In this document: positions 1-11,400 of the stretch, piece by piece
How the letters are laid out: every line of letters starts with the position of its first letter
Position numbering within the stretch: position 1 is the first letter of the stretch
From: Bacteroidales bacterium
GTDB lineage: Bacteria; Bacteroidota; Bacteroidia; Bacteroidales; P3
Assembly: GCA_024400565.1 (NCBI GenBank)
Contig: JAKSMQ010000004.1
Location: 1 to 64,000, forward strand
Length of the DNA stretch: 64,000 bases
Reading direction: 5' to 3'
Translations under genes and position numbers: made by a program
The notes under the pieces: generated by a model
What the model was told of the DNA's origin: nothing
The model's database searches: none
The model's input: only the letters and a program-made list of their open reading frames with translations

Positions 1-254
1 GTAAATGCCCGTGAATGATCCGCAAATTTATTCGTGAATTATTCTTGTAACATATGATTTTCAATTTTTGATAAAATTTACGGACAATTCACGGCAATTC
101 ACGTTCCGCGAAGCGAAAATCAAATCAAAAAATGAATAATGTATTGAAACATCTTTATTCTCACTAAAATAATACTGCATTGACAAAATTTATCGCAACA
201 GCAGTAATATCAAACCAAACATTTCATATTAATGCTTACTTTGTTTTCGATAAA

Positions 255-1067
255 TCAATATCTCAGACTATTCTTCCAAGCGGCCTTCATCTTTTCGACC
301 AGCTTCACCAACCATTCTTCAATGCCTTGTTCTTTCCACTTGCTGAAGAAAAAGTTATAAACAAGATCCGTTATCGGATTGTTGTTAACAAACAACGGTT
401 TAATACTTGAACGGTCAATAGTGGCAGCAATCTTGTTGACTTCGGACAGGATGATCGTCTTATTGGTGTTGAAACTCCAAAATTTATAAAATATCATATC
501 GAAATAGTCTCTCTTGAAATAGTGCAGGTCAGAGAAAACAAAATTCTCATCGAACAGCTTATATGCCAACAGTTCAACAAAGAAGTCTTCTTTCAAGGGC
601 ACACTGCTACATGATTTAGTCATTTTTCCCTCTTTTTCAACAGAGACCAGTTCAAAATCGAAATAATAGCGAACATCATCAAGATTGATATACACCAAGT
701 AACAACTTTCACAAGGCCAAGGAAGCTCATCATACTCAGGCAGCAGATGGTCGAATTTATGGTAATCGTCACACATACGAAAATCCAATAAACCAGTCTT
801 CTCTTCATCAGGTGTATCCTCATCAAGGTATTGTTCCTCCAGCAATTCTCGAATTTCCTTTATTTCCGACTCGGATAGGGGAACATAATTAACATAAAAA
901 TCTACGTCGTTAACACAATACTCTATGCGATAATGGGGTTCCTTATTCAAGGCCTTCACGGCCTCCTTAGCCAATTGACGGCAATGGTTCATACGATCGA
1001 TAATGTCATCAGCAATAGATCTGTTAACATCCTCTTCTGGAATTTCATTTCCATTTACTATATACAT
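255..1067 (-). CDS. Unknown acidic cytoplasmic protein, 270 aa
   Basis: I do not recognise a family. The protein has no signal peptide or membrane segment. It is acidic through the first two thirds, with runs of Glu/Asp around residues 65-95, and aromatic-rich in the middle (many Tyr and Phe between residues 100 and 190). It ends in a basic amphipathic helix of about 35 residues. The ATG lies 20 bp downstream of the stop of the leucine-rich-repeat gene on the same strand, so the two are probably co-transcribed and this is the distal gene. The downstream flank (1-254) is AT-rich and holds short inverted copies of CGTGAAT/ATTCACG but no gene I can support. The ORF is long and uninterrupted, so I am fairly sure it is a gene; the function is open. 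Confidence 0.75.
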   Translation of the reverse strand: MYIVNGNEIPEEDVNRSIADDIIDRMNHCRQLAKEAVKALNKEPHYRIEYCVNDVDFYVNYVPLSESEIKEIRELLEEQYLDEDTPDEEKTGLLDFRMCDDYHKFDHLLPEYDELPWPCESCYLVYINLDDVRYYFDFELVSVEKEGKMTKSCSSVPLKEDFFVELLAYKLFDENFVFSDLHYFKRDYFDMIFYKFWSFNTNKTIILSEVNKIAATIDRSSIKPLFVNNNPITDLVYNFFFSKWKEQGIEEWLVKLVEKMKAAWKNSLRY

Positions 1068-1087
1068 ATTCTATTTGTTTTTATTGG

Positions 1088-2728
1088 TTAATACTCTATT
1101 TTGATTTCTTTGCAGTTCTTAAAGGCAGGATGGTGGCGGTAGGCGTAGCCCATGCCGATGGGAACGAACAGTGTATAATCCGTCAAATCTCCAAAGCAAT
1201 CATCGCTGACGTAACTCAAATCGGTAACACCACAATGAACTTCTTTTAGATTTGGACACTTCGAGAAAATTTTATGGCCTATCTTTCTTGCTGAATGTGG
1301 TATTACTACGGACTTAAGTCCATTACAACCATAAAATGCAAGGTCTTCAATTGTTCTAACTTTTGAGGGTATAATAACAGAAGAAAGGCCCTCGCACTTT
1401 TTGAATGACCTCATCTCAATTCTAGTCAATGATTCCGGTAGTTTGATAGAGGTTAGGTGTTTGCACCCCGAGAATGTACTTTTTCCAATTCGTTCAACTG
1501 AATCAGGTATTTCTATGGAAGAAAGTCCATTACAATTAAAGAAGGCAAAATCATCTATCGATACTATTCCGGGAGGAATACAGAAGTTTTCTTCTTTTTT
1601 TTCTGAAGGATATGCTATTAGTTTCGTCTCATCTACGTATCCGTCATAATCATCATCCGCTAAATAATAATCATCATCCTCTCTATAATAATCATCATCC
1701 TCTCCATAATACAAGACACCCTCTTTTGAGAAGAAATATCTATTATTATTGTCAACATAGAAGGCTTCCAGTCTACTACAACCAACAAATGCCCTAGTAC
1801 CTATTTCTTCTACAGTACCTGGTAATTCCATTATTGAGATATTTGCACAATCCTCAAAGGCGAAACTTCCTATTTTTATTACAGAATAAGGTATCTCAAT
1901 GTATTTGAGTTCCTTGCAATTTTTGAAAGCATGTTTACCAATTTCAGTCACGGAATTTGGTATTTCAATTTGATTAAGATTTATACAATCAGCAAAAACC
2001 GATTTTTCAATCTTTGTCAATGAGTTGGGAATCTTTATTCGGATTAGCCCTTCACAAGCTTCAAATGCATGCGAGCCGATTTTAGTTACCGAGTTAGGGA
2101 TCTCAACTTGGATAAGATTAACACTACCTACAAATGCCAAATCTCTTATTTTCTTTACATTGGATGGTATTTGATAGTGATTTGTGTCCTTTTTCGGTGG
2201 ATATGCTATCAATTCATTCAAATCTTTAGTGAACAAAACACCATCTAAAGACAAGAATGTTTCATTATCCGAATGGACATTAATGGACTCAAGACTTGTG
2301 AAGCAGAAAGAATAGTCACCAATAGTCTTTAAGGATGCGGGGATTGTTACCACCGAGAGTTTCTGGTTCTCACCAAAGGCACATTCCCCAATCGCTTCTA
2401 CATTGTCATTGATTACGTATTCTTGCTGTTCCTTTGCTTTGGGATATGCAATTAGTTTTCTCATATCCTTACTATACAAGACTCCATCAACCGCAGTAAA
2501 TGCAGGATTGTCCTCGTTGACCACAAATGTGTCAAGCCCATCAAGATTAACAAATGCCCCTTCATCAACCTCTTCTACAATGGCTGGGATTCCTAACGAC
2601 GTAAGTTTATCGCAATCCTCAAATGCATCATCTCCTATCTTTGTCACAGTGTTAGGTATCTCAAAGTGACCTTCAACCCCTATCGCTTTTATCAGGGTCT
2701 TACCGTCTTCTGAATATTTTATTTCCAT
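1088..2728 (-). CDS. BspA-type leucine-rich repeat (LRR_5) protein
   Basis: The translation is an almost unbroken series of repeats of the form IxIPxSVxxIGxxAFxxCxxL, about 23 residues each, which is the LRR_5 (BspA / Treponema pallidum) type. Repeats are interrupted by the familiar loops VLYSKDxxxLIAYP (near residues 85, 165 and 340). The ORF extends to 2764, but I place the start at 2728, where MEIKYSEDG begins the fold; the extra 12 residues look non-coding. No signal peptide is visible from this start, so the protein may be cytoplasmic or exported atypically. BspA-like proteins bind host proteins or other cells in some oral Bacteroidota; that role is inference here. One loop carries a 7-residue acidic duplication (see findings). 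It heads a likely two-gene unit with the unknown gene downstream. Confidence 0.9.
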   Translation of the reverse strand: MEIKYSEDGKTLIKAIGVEGHFEIPNTVTKIGDDAFEDCDKLTSLGIPAIVEEVDEGAFVNLDGLDTFVVNEDNPAFTAVDGVLYSKDMRKLIAYPKAKEQQEYVINDNVEAIGECAFGENQKLSVVTIPASLKTIGDYSFCFTSLESINVHSDNETFLSLDGVLFTKDLNELIAYPPKKDTNHYQIPSNVKKIRDLAFVGSVNLIQVEIPNSVTKIGSHAFEACEGLIRIKIPNSLTKIEKSVFADCINLNQIEIPNSVTEIGKHAFKNCKELKYIEIPYSVIKIGSFAFEDCANISIMELPGTVEEIGTRAFVGCSRLEAFYVDNNNRYFFSKEGVLYYGEDDDYYREDDDYYLADDDYDGYVDETKLIAYPSEKKEENFCIPPGIVSIDDFAFFNCNGLSSIEIPDSVERIGKSTFSGCKHLTSIKLPESLTRIEMRSFKKCEGLSSVIIPSKVRTIEDLAFYGCNGLKSVVIPHSARKIGHKIFSKCPNLKEVHCGVTDLSYVSDDCFGDLTDYTLFVPIGMGYAYRHHPAFKNCKEIKIEY

Positions 2729-2955
2729 GATTTGTAATATTAATTGGATTATACATTTTTTCATTCTCTTGTGGGCAACGACATCTTCATCTACCTCATT
2801 TGCTGTATTGTAGTCGTTTCATGCTATTACAGCTCTTTTGCCAGTTGGTAGTGATGGGTGCTTGGTGTTGCGAGGCGAGACCCTTTGTTGCCCTTGCGGT
2901 TCGGTATCAGGGTCCCAATCTTCAATTCCTCATTTATGCTTCTTTTTTTTAGTTA

Positions 2956-3927
2956 TCATAATTCCTCCATGTACTCGGAGAATATATTGTAGAGCTTGTA
3001 ATTATCCTTGACCAGTTCTCGGAGGGGTTTTTCTCTAATATCTTTCAATCCCCATTCATAATCAGTGCGTTGCGAGCTAATCTCTTTCACCTTGCCTTGG
3101 TACTCTTGTTGGGTGATGAGACCTTCTTTGTACTGCTGTTTGAAGTTGCGACGTTGACGTTGCAGTTCTGCGATTTGGGCATCGACTTCTCGTTTCTGCG
3201 ACTCGTGGGCATTCTTGATGTCGCGAAGCCTGTCGTCGAACAGGGAGAGTACCATCCGCAGCTCTTCGTTGTGGTCTTCCTGCACGGTACGGACCATGTT
3301 TCTCATCCTTGCCACCTCCTGCTCCAGCACCTTGACTCTGCGTTCCTGGGGATCAGATACCTTGGCATCGTATTCGTGCAGCAGGTCTATCACCTGCTCG
3401 AAGGTGTAGGCCTCATAGATGTGCGAGGCTTGGTGGTAGCGGCGTGCGGTTGCCCGCAAGCTGTTGTAAAATCGGTCGAAGTCGTTCTTTTCGCGATAGA
3501 AGCAGATGCTGCCATCGGGATAGACCATGTTGCACTCAATGCAATAGTGGTTGACATGACCCACAAGCCTGGTGATGAGGGCATCCTTGCCGGCATCGTC
3601 CCTCGTTGACTGTGGATATACAATGCTCCACCATTCGAGGTAGGCACCTATGCACGGAGGTGTGACATGCAAGAAGGCTCCTGGCCCAATCAATCCATTG
3701 ACCTCTGGTGCCTCGGCGAGAAACATGCGGCTGTCGCTCATGATTACGTCGGCATGTTCCAACAGGTAATAAGCATTTTGCTCAAAGAGCCTCCGTCTTT
3801 CGGGTTCGAAATAGGGGCGGCTGCTTCTTTCGGGGATATCGCCTGCATGAGGATAGCATTCCAGCGTATTGCCGTTCAACAACTTGATGCTGGGCATGGT
3901 TTCGTTTTGTGATGCGTTTTGTTCCAT
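2956..3927 (-). CDS. Unknown protein with long C-terminal coiled coil, 323 aa
   Basis: No known family is recognised. Residues 1-190 form a globular part rich in Tyr, Cys and Pro. Residues about 195-300 are a heptad-rich, strongly charged coiled coil (EQEVARMRNMV, then many Gln/Arg/Lys/Glu with spaced Leu). A short segment inside it (EGLITQQEYQGKVKEI) resembles the SHOCT-like linker pattern of small oligomerisation motifs. There is no signal peptide or membrane helix, so a cytoplasmic location is likely. It lies 23 bp before the next gene on the same strand (5'-nucleotidase ends upstream at 3951), so the two may form one transcript. Confident as a gene, not as to function. Confidence 0.75.
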   Translation of the reverse strand: MEQNASQNETMPSIKLLNGNTLECYPHAGDIPERSSRPYFEPERRRLFEQNAYYLLEHADVIMSDSRMFLAEAPEVNGLIGPGAFLHVTPPCIGAYLEWWSIVYPQSTRDDAGKDALITRLVGHVNHYCIECNMVYPDGSICFYREKNDFDRFYNSLRATARRYHQASHIYEAYTFEQVIDLLHEYDAKVSDPQERRVKVLEQEVARMRNMVRTVQEDHNEELRMVLSLFDDRLRDIKNAHESQKREVDAQIAELQRQRRNFKQQYKEGLITQQEYQGKVKEISSQRTDYEWGLKDIREKPLRELVKDNYKLYNIFSEYMEEL

Positions 3928-3950
3928 ATTAGTGATTTGATCTTAGGTTG

Positions 3951-4454
3951 TTATTCATTCATCAGATATTCCACCACCTCATTCCAAGTCTTGAACCTAC
4001 CGTTCTCCTTGTGGAAGTGCAGCAGGTTGTCGCCGAACCTGTCGGCTCCGTTCTTGGTGGGACGGTCGTCTATCAGGTAGGCATCTTCGCGATAGCAGAG
4101 GTCTTTGTGGTGCGAGAGGATGAGACGTTTGTAGAACACACCTCCCTCTTCCTCGGAGTCGAAGTGGCGCTTCACCCACTCCAGCTTGTCGCTCCATGCC
4201 GAGGGATTGTGCCATGGTGCGGTGGAGAGGATATATACCTTGTACTTCTGCGCTATGGTCTTCACCGCCTCTACGGCTCCCTCCATGGGTTTCATGTGGG
4301 AGAATATGCCGGGGATGTCATCAAAGTGAGTTGTCCCATCCGATAGGGTATATTGCGGCATCAAGGACTTCACTTCTGGAAGTTCGAGTGCCGACGGGAA
4401 ATCAACCAGCACGTTGTCCATGTCGAAAAATACGATTTGCTTTTTCATATTCAA
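3951..4454 (-). CDS. 5'(3')-deoxyribonucleotidase (NT5C type), HAD superfamily
   Basis: The N-terminus reads FFDMDNVLVDF, the HAD motif I (DxDxxL/V) with the nucleophilic Asp and acid/base Asp. Further on, YILSTAPWHNP matches HAD motif II of the NT5C family and LIDDRPTKNG matches motif IV with its paired acidic residues. At 167 aa it has the usual length of bacterial members of PF06941. The family removes the phosphate from deoxyribonucleoside monophosphates, a nucleotide pool-balancing step in the cytoplasm. The stop lies 23 bp before the start of the coiled-coil gene. Reliable as to family; substrate preference is not visible from sequence. Confidence 0.88.
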   Translation of the reverse strand: MNMKKQIVFFDMDNVLVDFPSALELPEVKSLMPQYTLSDGTTHFDDIPGIFSHMKPMEGAVEAVKTIAQKYKVYILSTAPWHNPSAWSDKLEWVKRHFDSEEEGGVFYKRLILSHHKDLCYREDAYLIDDRPTKNGADRFGDNLLHFHKENGRFKTWNEVVEYLMNE

Positions 4455-4608
4455 AAAAAGTTTTCTTTTTAAGTTATCCTTAATTCCGCAAGAGCGGTGT
4501 TTATAAATTGAGTGACAGATTGTTAATAAGTTTTACTGGCAACCTGTCGCTATTTCAATAATTATTAGCATCTTTGCAATTGCCCCAAAACAAATATGTC
4601 TAACAATT

Positions 4609-5009
4609 ATGGGTGCAAAGGTACAAATAAAAAATGAATCAACGAAAAATTTTGGCGGAATCTTCTCTTTTGTTGACCATTCCCACAAGGATGGGGTGGA
4701 CGGAATTGTTGATAAATCATTGGGCAGCAGAAGTATATTTGCCAAATATAGCAACTCGGATATTTTCTTGTCGTTGGCGGCAATATTCCTCACAGGTGGT
4801 TCCTGCATCGAGGACTCAAACCGTCTTTCTCGCATTTTACCGAGAATTCGCAAGGGTATAGGTTCTGTAGCGCAGACATAATCCTTAGGATGATCAAGGC
4901 TGCTTTAGAAGACTGCAAGGAGTTTGCGTCAAAGGCTGGCGCAGTAAATAGTAATTTGAGAAAAAAAATAAGTGATTCGCGTATCGCCCAAGTGAACGGT
5001 AAAAAGTAA
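4609..5009 (+). pseudogene. IS1380-like transposase remnant, frameshifted and truncated
   Basis: Frame one from ATG 4609 encodes FGGIFSFVDH, DKSLGSRSIFAKYSNSDI and TGGSCIEDSNRLSR, which match the N-terminal region of Bacteroidota IS1380-family transposases as I recall them. At about 4832 the match moves to another frame: HFTENSQGYRFCSADIILRMIK continues the same domain (the family has CSADTILR there) up to a TAA at 5007-5009. Restoring one base near 4832 would join the two parts. Only about the first third of the protein is left; the catalytic DDE region is absent and I see no terminal inverted repeats. This is a dead fragment, not a working element. Shadow ORFs on both strands in this interval are explained by it. 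Confidence 0.72.
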
Positions 5010-5084
5010 AATTCACATGCAAATCGTTTTTCAAGAGAGCTGATGTTCGGTCGGCTCTCTTATCTGTTTGTCGAAATGTGAAAT

Positions 5085-5161
5085 GTTATCTGTGCGCTGT
5101 TATCGGTTGTCAGTTATTAGTTATCAGTGATCAGTTAGCTGTGGTCGGTGTACGGTGTATT
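5085..5161 (+). repeat. Heptamer array, 11 units of 7 bp
   Basis: Reading from 5085 the sequence divides cleanly into 7-bp units: GTTATCT, GTGCGCT, GTTATCG, GTTGTCA, GTTATTA, GTTATCA, GTGATCA, GTTAGCT, GTGGTCG, GTGTACG, GTGTATT. Every unit begins with GT, and the centre of the array keeps GTTATCA. It lies between the transposase remnant and the promoter of the giant T9SS gene. No gene is visible in the rest of 5010-5330. Confidence 0.7.
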
Positions 5162-5327
5162 TCGAATGTAAATGCATTTTCGGAAGATGGAAAAAAACGT
5201 GTTCCTATTAAATAAAAAAGAGAATAACTCTCTTGCAGGGAAAAGGAAAAATGTATGTAGAGAGGACTGTTGTAAATTGCTAATATATTGAAAACTAAAT
5301 GCCGATTTCTTAAAAACGGGCAGAATC

Positions 5328-5358
5328 TTTGTAATTATGAAAAAAAAGTGTATCTTTG
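5328..5358 (+). promoter_or_regulatory. Sigma-ABfr promoter of the giant T9SS gene
   Basis: TTTG at 5328-5331 and TATCTTTG at 5351-5358, 19 bp apart, match the Bacteroidota -33/-7 consensus. The transcript would have a leader of about 125 nt before the ATG at 5488. Confidence 0.8.
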
Positions 5359-5487
5359 CACTTTCAATCACATAGAGAATGTCCTCCCCAAATAGTGGAG
5401 AAGAATTGTCGGACTTATAGAGTTGACCAGAGTGGGAGAGAATGATTAAGTGACTAAAAAATAGTTATTAACCTAAATATTTACCCT

Positions 5488-8400
5488 ATGAAAAAAGCAT
5501 TATTGGCTACCCTGTTAGTGATAGCTTGGATGCTGCCTCTTCTTGTGAGTGCTCAGAGCTACGACACCATTGTTGTAGGTACGGGAACTTCGCAAGACCG
5601 CAACGCAGCATTCAACAGCTATTACAATAACAGTTGGAACGAGAGCCGCTATGACGGCTCCGAAATCGGTCGTGCTGGTCTTATCCAGAGTATCGGTTTC
5701 AATGTGGCTGCCGCTGGAACTCTATCTACGGCAGACATCAAAATCTACATGGGTGTTGCCTCCAGCAGCATGTTCGCAAACAACGGTTCGTGGACTCCTG
5801 AGGGCAATCTGACACTCGTCTATTCCAGTAGTGGAGAGTCGATCGGCTCGGCTACAGGATGGCAGCGTTTTACCCTGCAGTCTCCCTATGCTTACACCGA
5901 TACCACTCAGGCTCTGGTAGTGGTAGTAAGCCGTCACGGCACCAGCTATAGCAGTGCCCTCTACTGGTCGTGCACCAATGTGGGCAACAAGTGTTGCTAC
6001 CGTCAGAGCGACAGCCAGAATATGGGCTACGAGAACCATCCTGGCACCAGCACAGGTACACTCGCTTCCAACCGTGCCAATATCTCGCTGGTGATGAGTG
6101 ATATTCCTAACGATTACTGCTATCCTCCCACTCAGGTGGCAATCTCTAATGTCTCCTCAAACAGTGCAGACCTGTCGTGGAATATTGGTGGCAGCGAGTC
6201 GTCCTACAATGTTCTGATAGGAGAACCTGGTTTCGATGCCGATACCATGACTCCCGCCACTGTTTCTTCGACCTTCTACACTTTCAGCAATCTTCTCTCC
6301 AACCATACCTATCAGTATGCCGTTCAGTCTATCTGCTCCGATAACAGCATCTGGCGTACGGGTACCTTCACCACTACCTGTGCTGAGATAACCTCTTCGG
6401 ATCTTCCCTATTTTGAGGGCTTCAGCTCGTATGGTTCGGGGTCGGGAACGTATCCCACCTGCTGGAGCAAGACGGGAACAGCTACCGTCTATATCAGTAG
6501 CGATAAACTCTATGTCTACTCCTACAACAACGGCACCTATGCCTATCTGTTCATGCATCCCGTGGCTTCGGATGTGGATCTTACCGGGCTTCAGGTACGC
6601 TTCATGGCTCAGAAATACTATTCCTCAACCTCCTATCAGGATAAGCTTATCGTGGGTGTGACCGACGACCCCGAGGATCTCTCCACCTTCGTTGTGGTGG
6701 ACACCATCCCCATGACCCAGACCCTCGACGAATATGAGGTAAGTCTGTCTCAATATTCCGGTGTCGGCAAGTATGTCACTTTCAAGGTTGTCTCTGACGG
6801 TTACATGAATACCTACCTCGACAATGTATATCTTGAGCAGCTTCCCCAGTGTCCCCGTGCTACCAATCCCACTATCACCCGTGTTACCTCCGACGAGGCT
6901 GATATTTCCTGGTATGCACCCGTAGATGTAACCCCCAACGGCTATACAGTATATTATAATACAGTCAACTATTTCAGCGACACATTGCCCAACGAGATAG
7001 TCTACGACACCTTCTGCACCCTTACCAACCTCAATCCCCAGACGACCTATTATGCCTGGATTGTATCCAACTGTTCGGCTGGCAACAGCGTGATCCGCGA
7101 GGTAGGTAGCTTTACCACCGAGTGTGCAGTTCACAATGTACCTTACGAGATGGATTTCGAAGGCCTTGCCAGCAACGCAGCCAACGGAAGTCTGCCTCAA
7201 TGCTGGAGCTGGCTTTCGGGTCAAGCCGTGGGTTCCAATCCCTGTCCTCACGGAGCCTTTGCCCGTAACAGCAGCGTGTCGTTCAGTATGTACAGCAACG
7301 GCAATTCCACCATTCCCGGCATGGGTAATCTTGTTGCACTTCCCGCTTTCGATAACCTCAACTCATTGGCTCTCACCTTCTGGGGATACCAGGAGTCCAA
7401 CAACACCTGCGACGTCTTTGTGGTCGGTGTGATGGAAGGCAACGATTTCGTTCCTTACGACACTCTTACCCTTGCTTACGACACCTACACAGAGTATATC
7501 GTATCGTTTGCCGACTATCAGGGTACGGGTAACCGTCCCGCATTGCGTGCCTATCGTGCAAGCGGCACCATGCATGTATATCTTGATGACATAAGCGTCG
7601 ATTATATCTCCGACTGCCAGAAGCCTACCAATATCGTTGCCGATGCTGCCACCATGCAGTCCACCCAGGCAACCCTCAGCTGGCTTGGCGATGCTAATGC
7701 CAACTACGAACTTATCATCGATAGCGTGGCTGTAACCGATTTCTCTACTGCATCGGTTACCGACTTCTCTAACACCAACAGCTATACCGTTACCGGTCTC
7801 AATCCCCATACTACCTATCATGTATATGTCCGCACCAACTGCGGCTCTACATACAGCAACTGGGGTCACGGTACCTTTACCACCAACCGTTGCGACGATA
7901 TGTGCGACATCAGCCTCGTATCTAATTATAGCGGTTTCAACTGGTATTACAACAATATCAACCTCTACCAGGATGGTCAGCAGATTGGCGGTCTCAACTA
8001 CAACAACTACAGTTCGACCCAGACCATCCAGGTTTGTCCCAACGATCCTATCGCTGTAATCTGGACAAGCACCAGCCCCAGCTACTCAACCTACATTAGT
8101 TTCGATGTGCTGGACAGCTGGATGAATCCTCTCTACAGCCTTCCTACAGGTTCTGTTATCCCCGCAGGTGACACTCTTACCACCCTGCTTACCGATTGCC
8201 AGGCTCCCGAGTGTCCCACTCCTCTTAACCTCCGTGCCGGCAATATCGATTCTGCAAGTGCATGGGTATTCTGGTTCGACACTGTCAACACTTCTTGGGA
8301 GGTTGAATATGGTCCTCAGGGATTCACCCTCGGTCAGGGTACTACCCTCATTGCTAACGCTGACAGTATCCAGATAACAGGTCTTGCAGCTCTGACTCAC

Positions 8401-11400
8401 TACGATTTCTATGTCAAGGCTATCTGCAGCGACACTACTATGGTATCCAATCCCAGCTCTTTTACTACCGGTTGTGGTATCATCAGCATGTATCCCTATA
8501 CTGAAACCTTTGAAGGCTATAGCGAGGGACAGGTCCCCCAATGCTGGACCCAGCTTGCCAACTCGGGTGTTAACCCCTGCGTAAGCGTAGCTTCCTACGT
8601 AGCCCATGGCGGAAGCAATATCCTCTCCATGTGGCACAACCAGAATGGTCAGCAGAACACCATCGCTACTCCTATGTTTGACGACCTCACAGGCAAACGA
8701 CTCAAGTTCTGGGCTCGTTACAACAGTGCAGTTCCTCTCTTCTCGGTAGGTGTAATCAATGCTTCGGGCGACTATGTTCCTATGGATACCATCACTCCTG
8801 CCAACTCTTATGCCGAATATACCTACGACCTCACCAGCTGGGCTTCGGAGGGTAATCGTGTTGCATTCCACACCACCTGTACATCTGCTACCACTCAGAT
8901 AGTTTATGTCGACGATGTGGTTATTGACATCATGCCCGACTGTCCTCCTCTCGAAGACCTCCATACTATGGAATCGCTCGCTACTACCAATAGCGTAACC
9001 GTAGCCTGGACCGACAGTGTGAATACCGCTTGGGAGTATATCTACGACTCTGTTGCAATTACCAATCCTGCAGCCTATACCGTAACTCCCGCCTACAGCA
9101 GTCCTCTTACGCTTTCGGGACTCAATCCTGCTACAAGCTATCATATTTATGTTCGTCCTTCTTGTCCTGGCGTTACTCCCTGGAGTCACACTGTGGCTGC
9201 AACTAAGGTATGCGACAACGGATGCGATGTAGAAATCGTAATGCACGATTCTTATGGCGACGGATGGAATGGCAACAAGATTATCGTTTCTCAAAACGGT
9301 ATAATGATGGGCGAAGCAACCATTGCTACTGGTAATAGTGCTACAGCCCGTATCGGCATCTGCCCCAGCATCCCCATCCAGTTCAACTACCAGACTGGTA
9401 GCTATGCTTCGGAGACCTCTTTCGAAATCAACGATGCCTGGAACCATCAGCTCTATTCTTGCACCAATGGTAGCAATGTTCAGGGTCAGAACTTCTTCTC
9501 CTATACCACCGATTGCCAGGCTCCTCTTTGTGTAGCCCCAGACCACATTGCAGCCCAGAGCATTACCTCTACTGGTGCAACCCTCACCTGGTTCGACACT
9601 ATGGCCGTTAGCTGGACTATCAAGTACGACGTCGCTCAGTTTGATCCCTTAACCACTACTACGGCAACAACCGTATCGGCTCAGGATACTTTCTACACCT
9701 TGAATGGTCTCAGCCCAATGACAACCTATTGGGTATATGTTCAGGCTAACTGCACCGACACCACCATCTGGAGTAATGCCTTCAGCTTCACTACTGGTTG
9801 TGGCGAAATCACTACCGTTCCCTGGTCTGAAGATTTCGAAGGTATGGCTTCTACCAACCAGAATGGTCAGTTTGGCCAGTGCTGGAATGTGCTCCAGAGT
9901 TATGGCAGCAATCCTTGTCCCTATGGCGGCTATGCCAATAGCGGTTCCGCTTCGGTAAGCGTCTATGCTTACAGCGGCACCAATACCTTTGCACTCCCCG
10001 CCTTCCAGAGTCTTGCAGGTCTTCAGTTCAGTTTCTATGGCTTTATGGAGGCAAACAACCCTGCTGACCTGTTTACTATAGGTGTAATTGATGCCAATGG
10101 CAGTTATGTTCCTATGGATACCATTACCTTGGGTAATACTTATGGCTATCATGTAGTGGTTCTTGACGACTATGCACTTATCGGCAACCGTGTGGCTATA
10201 TCTGCTACCCGCAATACGGGAACTATGCACGTGTATGTTGACGACTTTGTAATCGACAGTATATCCAACTGTCTGCCCGTTCACAACCTCTCTTATTCCA
10301 ATGCTACTACCTCTTCAGTAGTTCTCGACTGGGATGATATGAGTAATGTGGCTCCTCTGGGTTATGAGATTGAATACGGTAGTGTAGGTTTCGTTCATGG
10401 TCAGGGTACAACTGTCTACACCACCAGTCATCCCTACACCCTTGCAAGTCTTCCTTCTTCTTCTAATTTCAATTTCTATGTTCGTCCTATCTGCTCTACT
10501 TCCGACACCGGTCTTTGGAGCTCGCAGGGAGCATTTGCAACAGAGTGCGACATAGTAACTGTGTCTAGTACAGAACCTTTCTTTGAGGGCTTCGAGAGTG
10601 ACCAGCCCAGCAATTGCTGGAATTTGGTTTATGCAAATCCTAATCACCCCTCTAATAATGATATGATACATACAACCAATCAGGCTCAAGAGGGATCGCG
10701 TAGCTTCCGTTTCTCATCGTACTCCTCTGGTGCACCCTACGACCAGTATCTCGTTACTCCTCAGTTGAGCGCTTCCGACTCGCTGATGCTATCCTTCTTT
10801 GCTCGTCGTTCCAATCTTTCCGATGAGTCGTTTGCAATAGGATACTCCGAAAGCAGTAACGATCCTACCGACACTACTTGGGTATGGGGTACAACCTACA
10901 CCAGTGCTCCTCAAGACTCCTGGGCTCAGTATACCGATACCTTCCCTGCAACTGCAAAATATATCGGTATTCACTACTCAAGCAACTATCTGTATTATCT
11001 CTACATTGATAGCTTCCTTGTAACTTCTAATGGTGGCGGTTGCTCTGCTCCTCGCTATCTCAGCGTAAACCACGATTTTGCCAATGCAACCATCTCCTGG
11101 ACTGGTTCGGGCAATGAGTATGAAGTAGCTATCAAGTCGGCTAGCACAGGTGTATGGCCTGCAGCAACCGCTGTTCAGGGTACCTCCTATACCTTCTCAG
11201 GTCTCACTCCCGCTACCATGTATCAGTACAGAGTACGCCAGACCTGTGACGAAGGTGCTCACTCTGTATGGGCCGAAGGCACATTCACTACCGATTCTTT
11301 GCCCTGCTTCACTCCCACCAATCTTACTGCTACTCCTGCTGGTACATCGGTTGACCTCGACTGGACTATTGGCGGAGAAGAAACTCAGTGGATGGTTAAG

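Noticed and set aside
4533..4853. 106-codon minus-strand frame upstream of the nucleotidase
   Set aside because: It is antisense to the transposase remnant, whose frame has recognisable family motifs.
8086..9546. 486-codon minus-strand frame, and others, within the giant T9SS gene
   Set aside because: Shadow frames made by the biased codon use of Thr/Ser/Tyr-rich repeats; the plus frame has signal peptide, FN3 and sorting domains.
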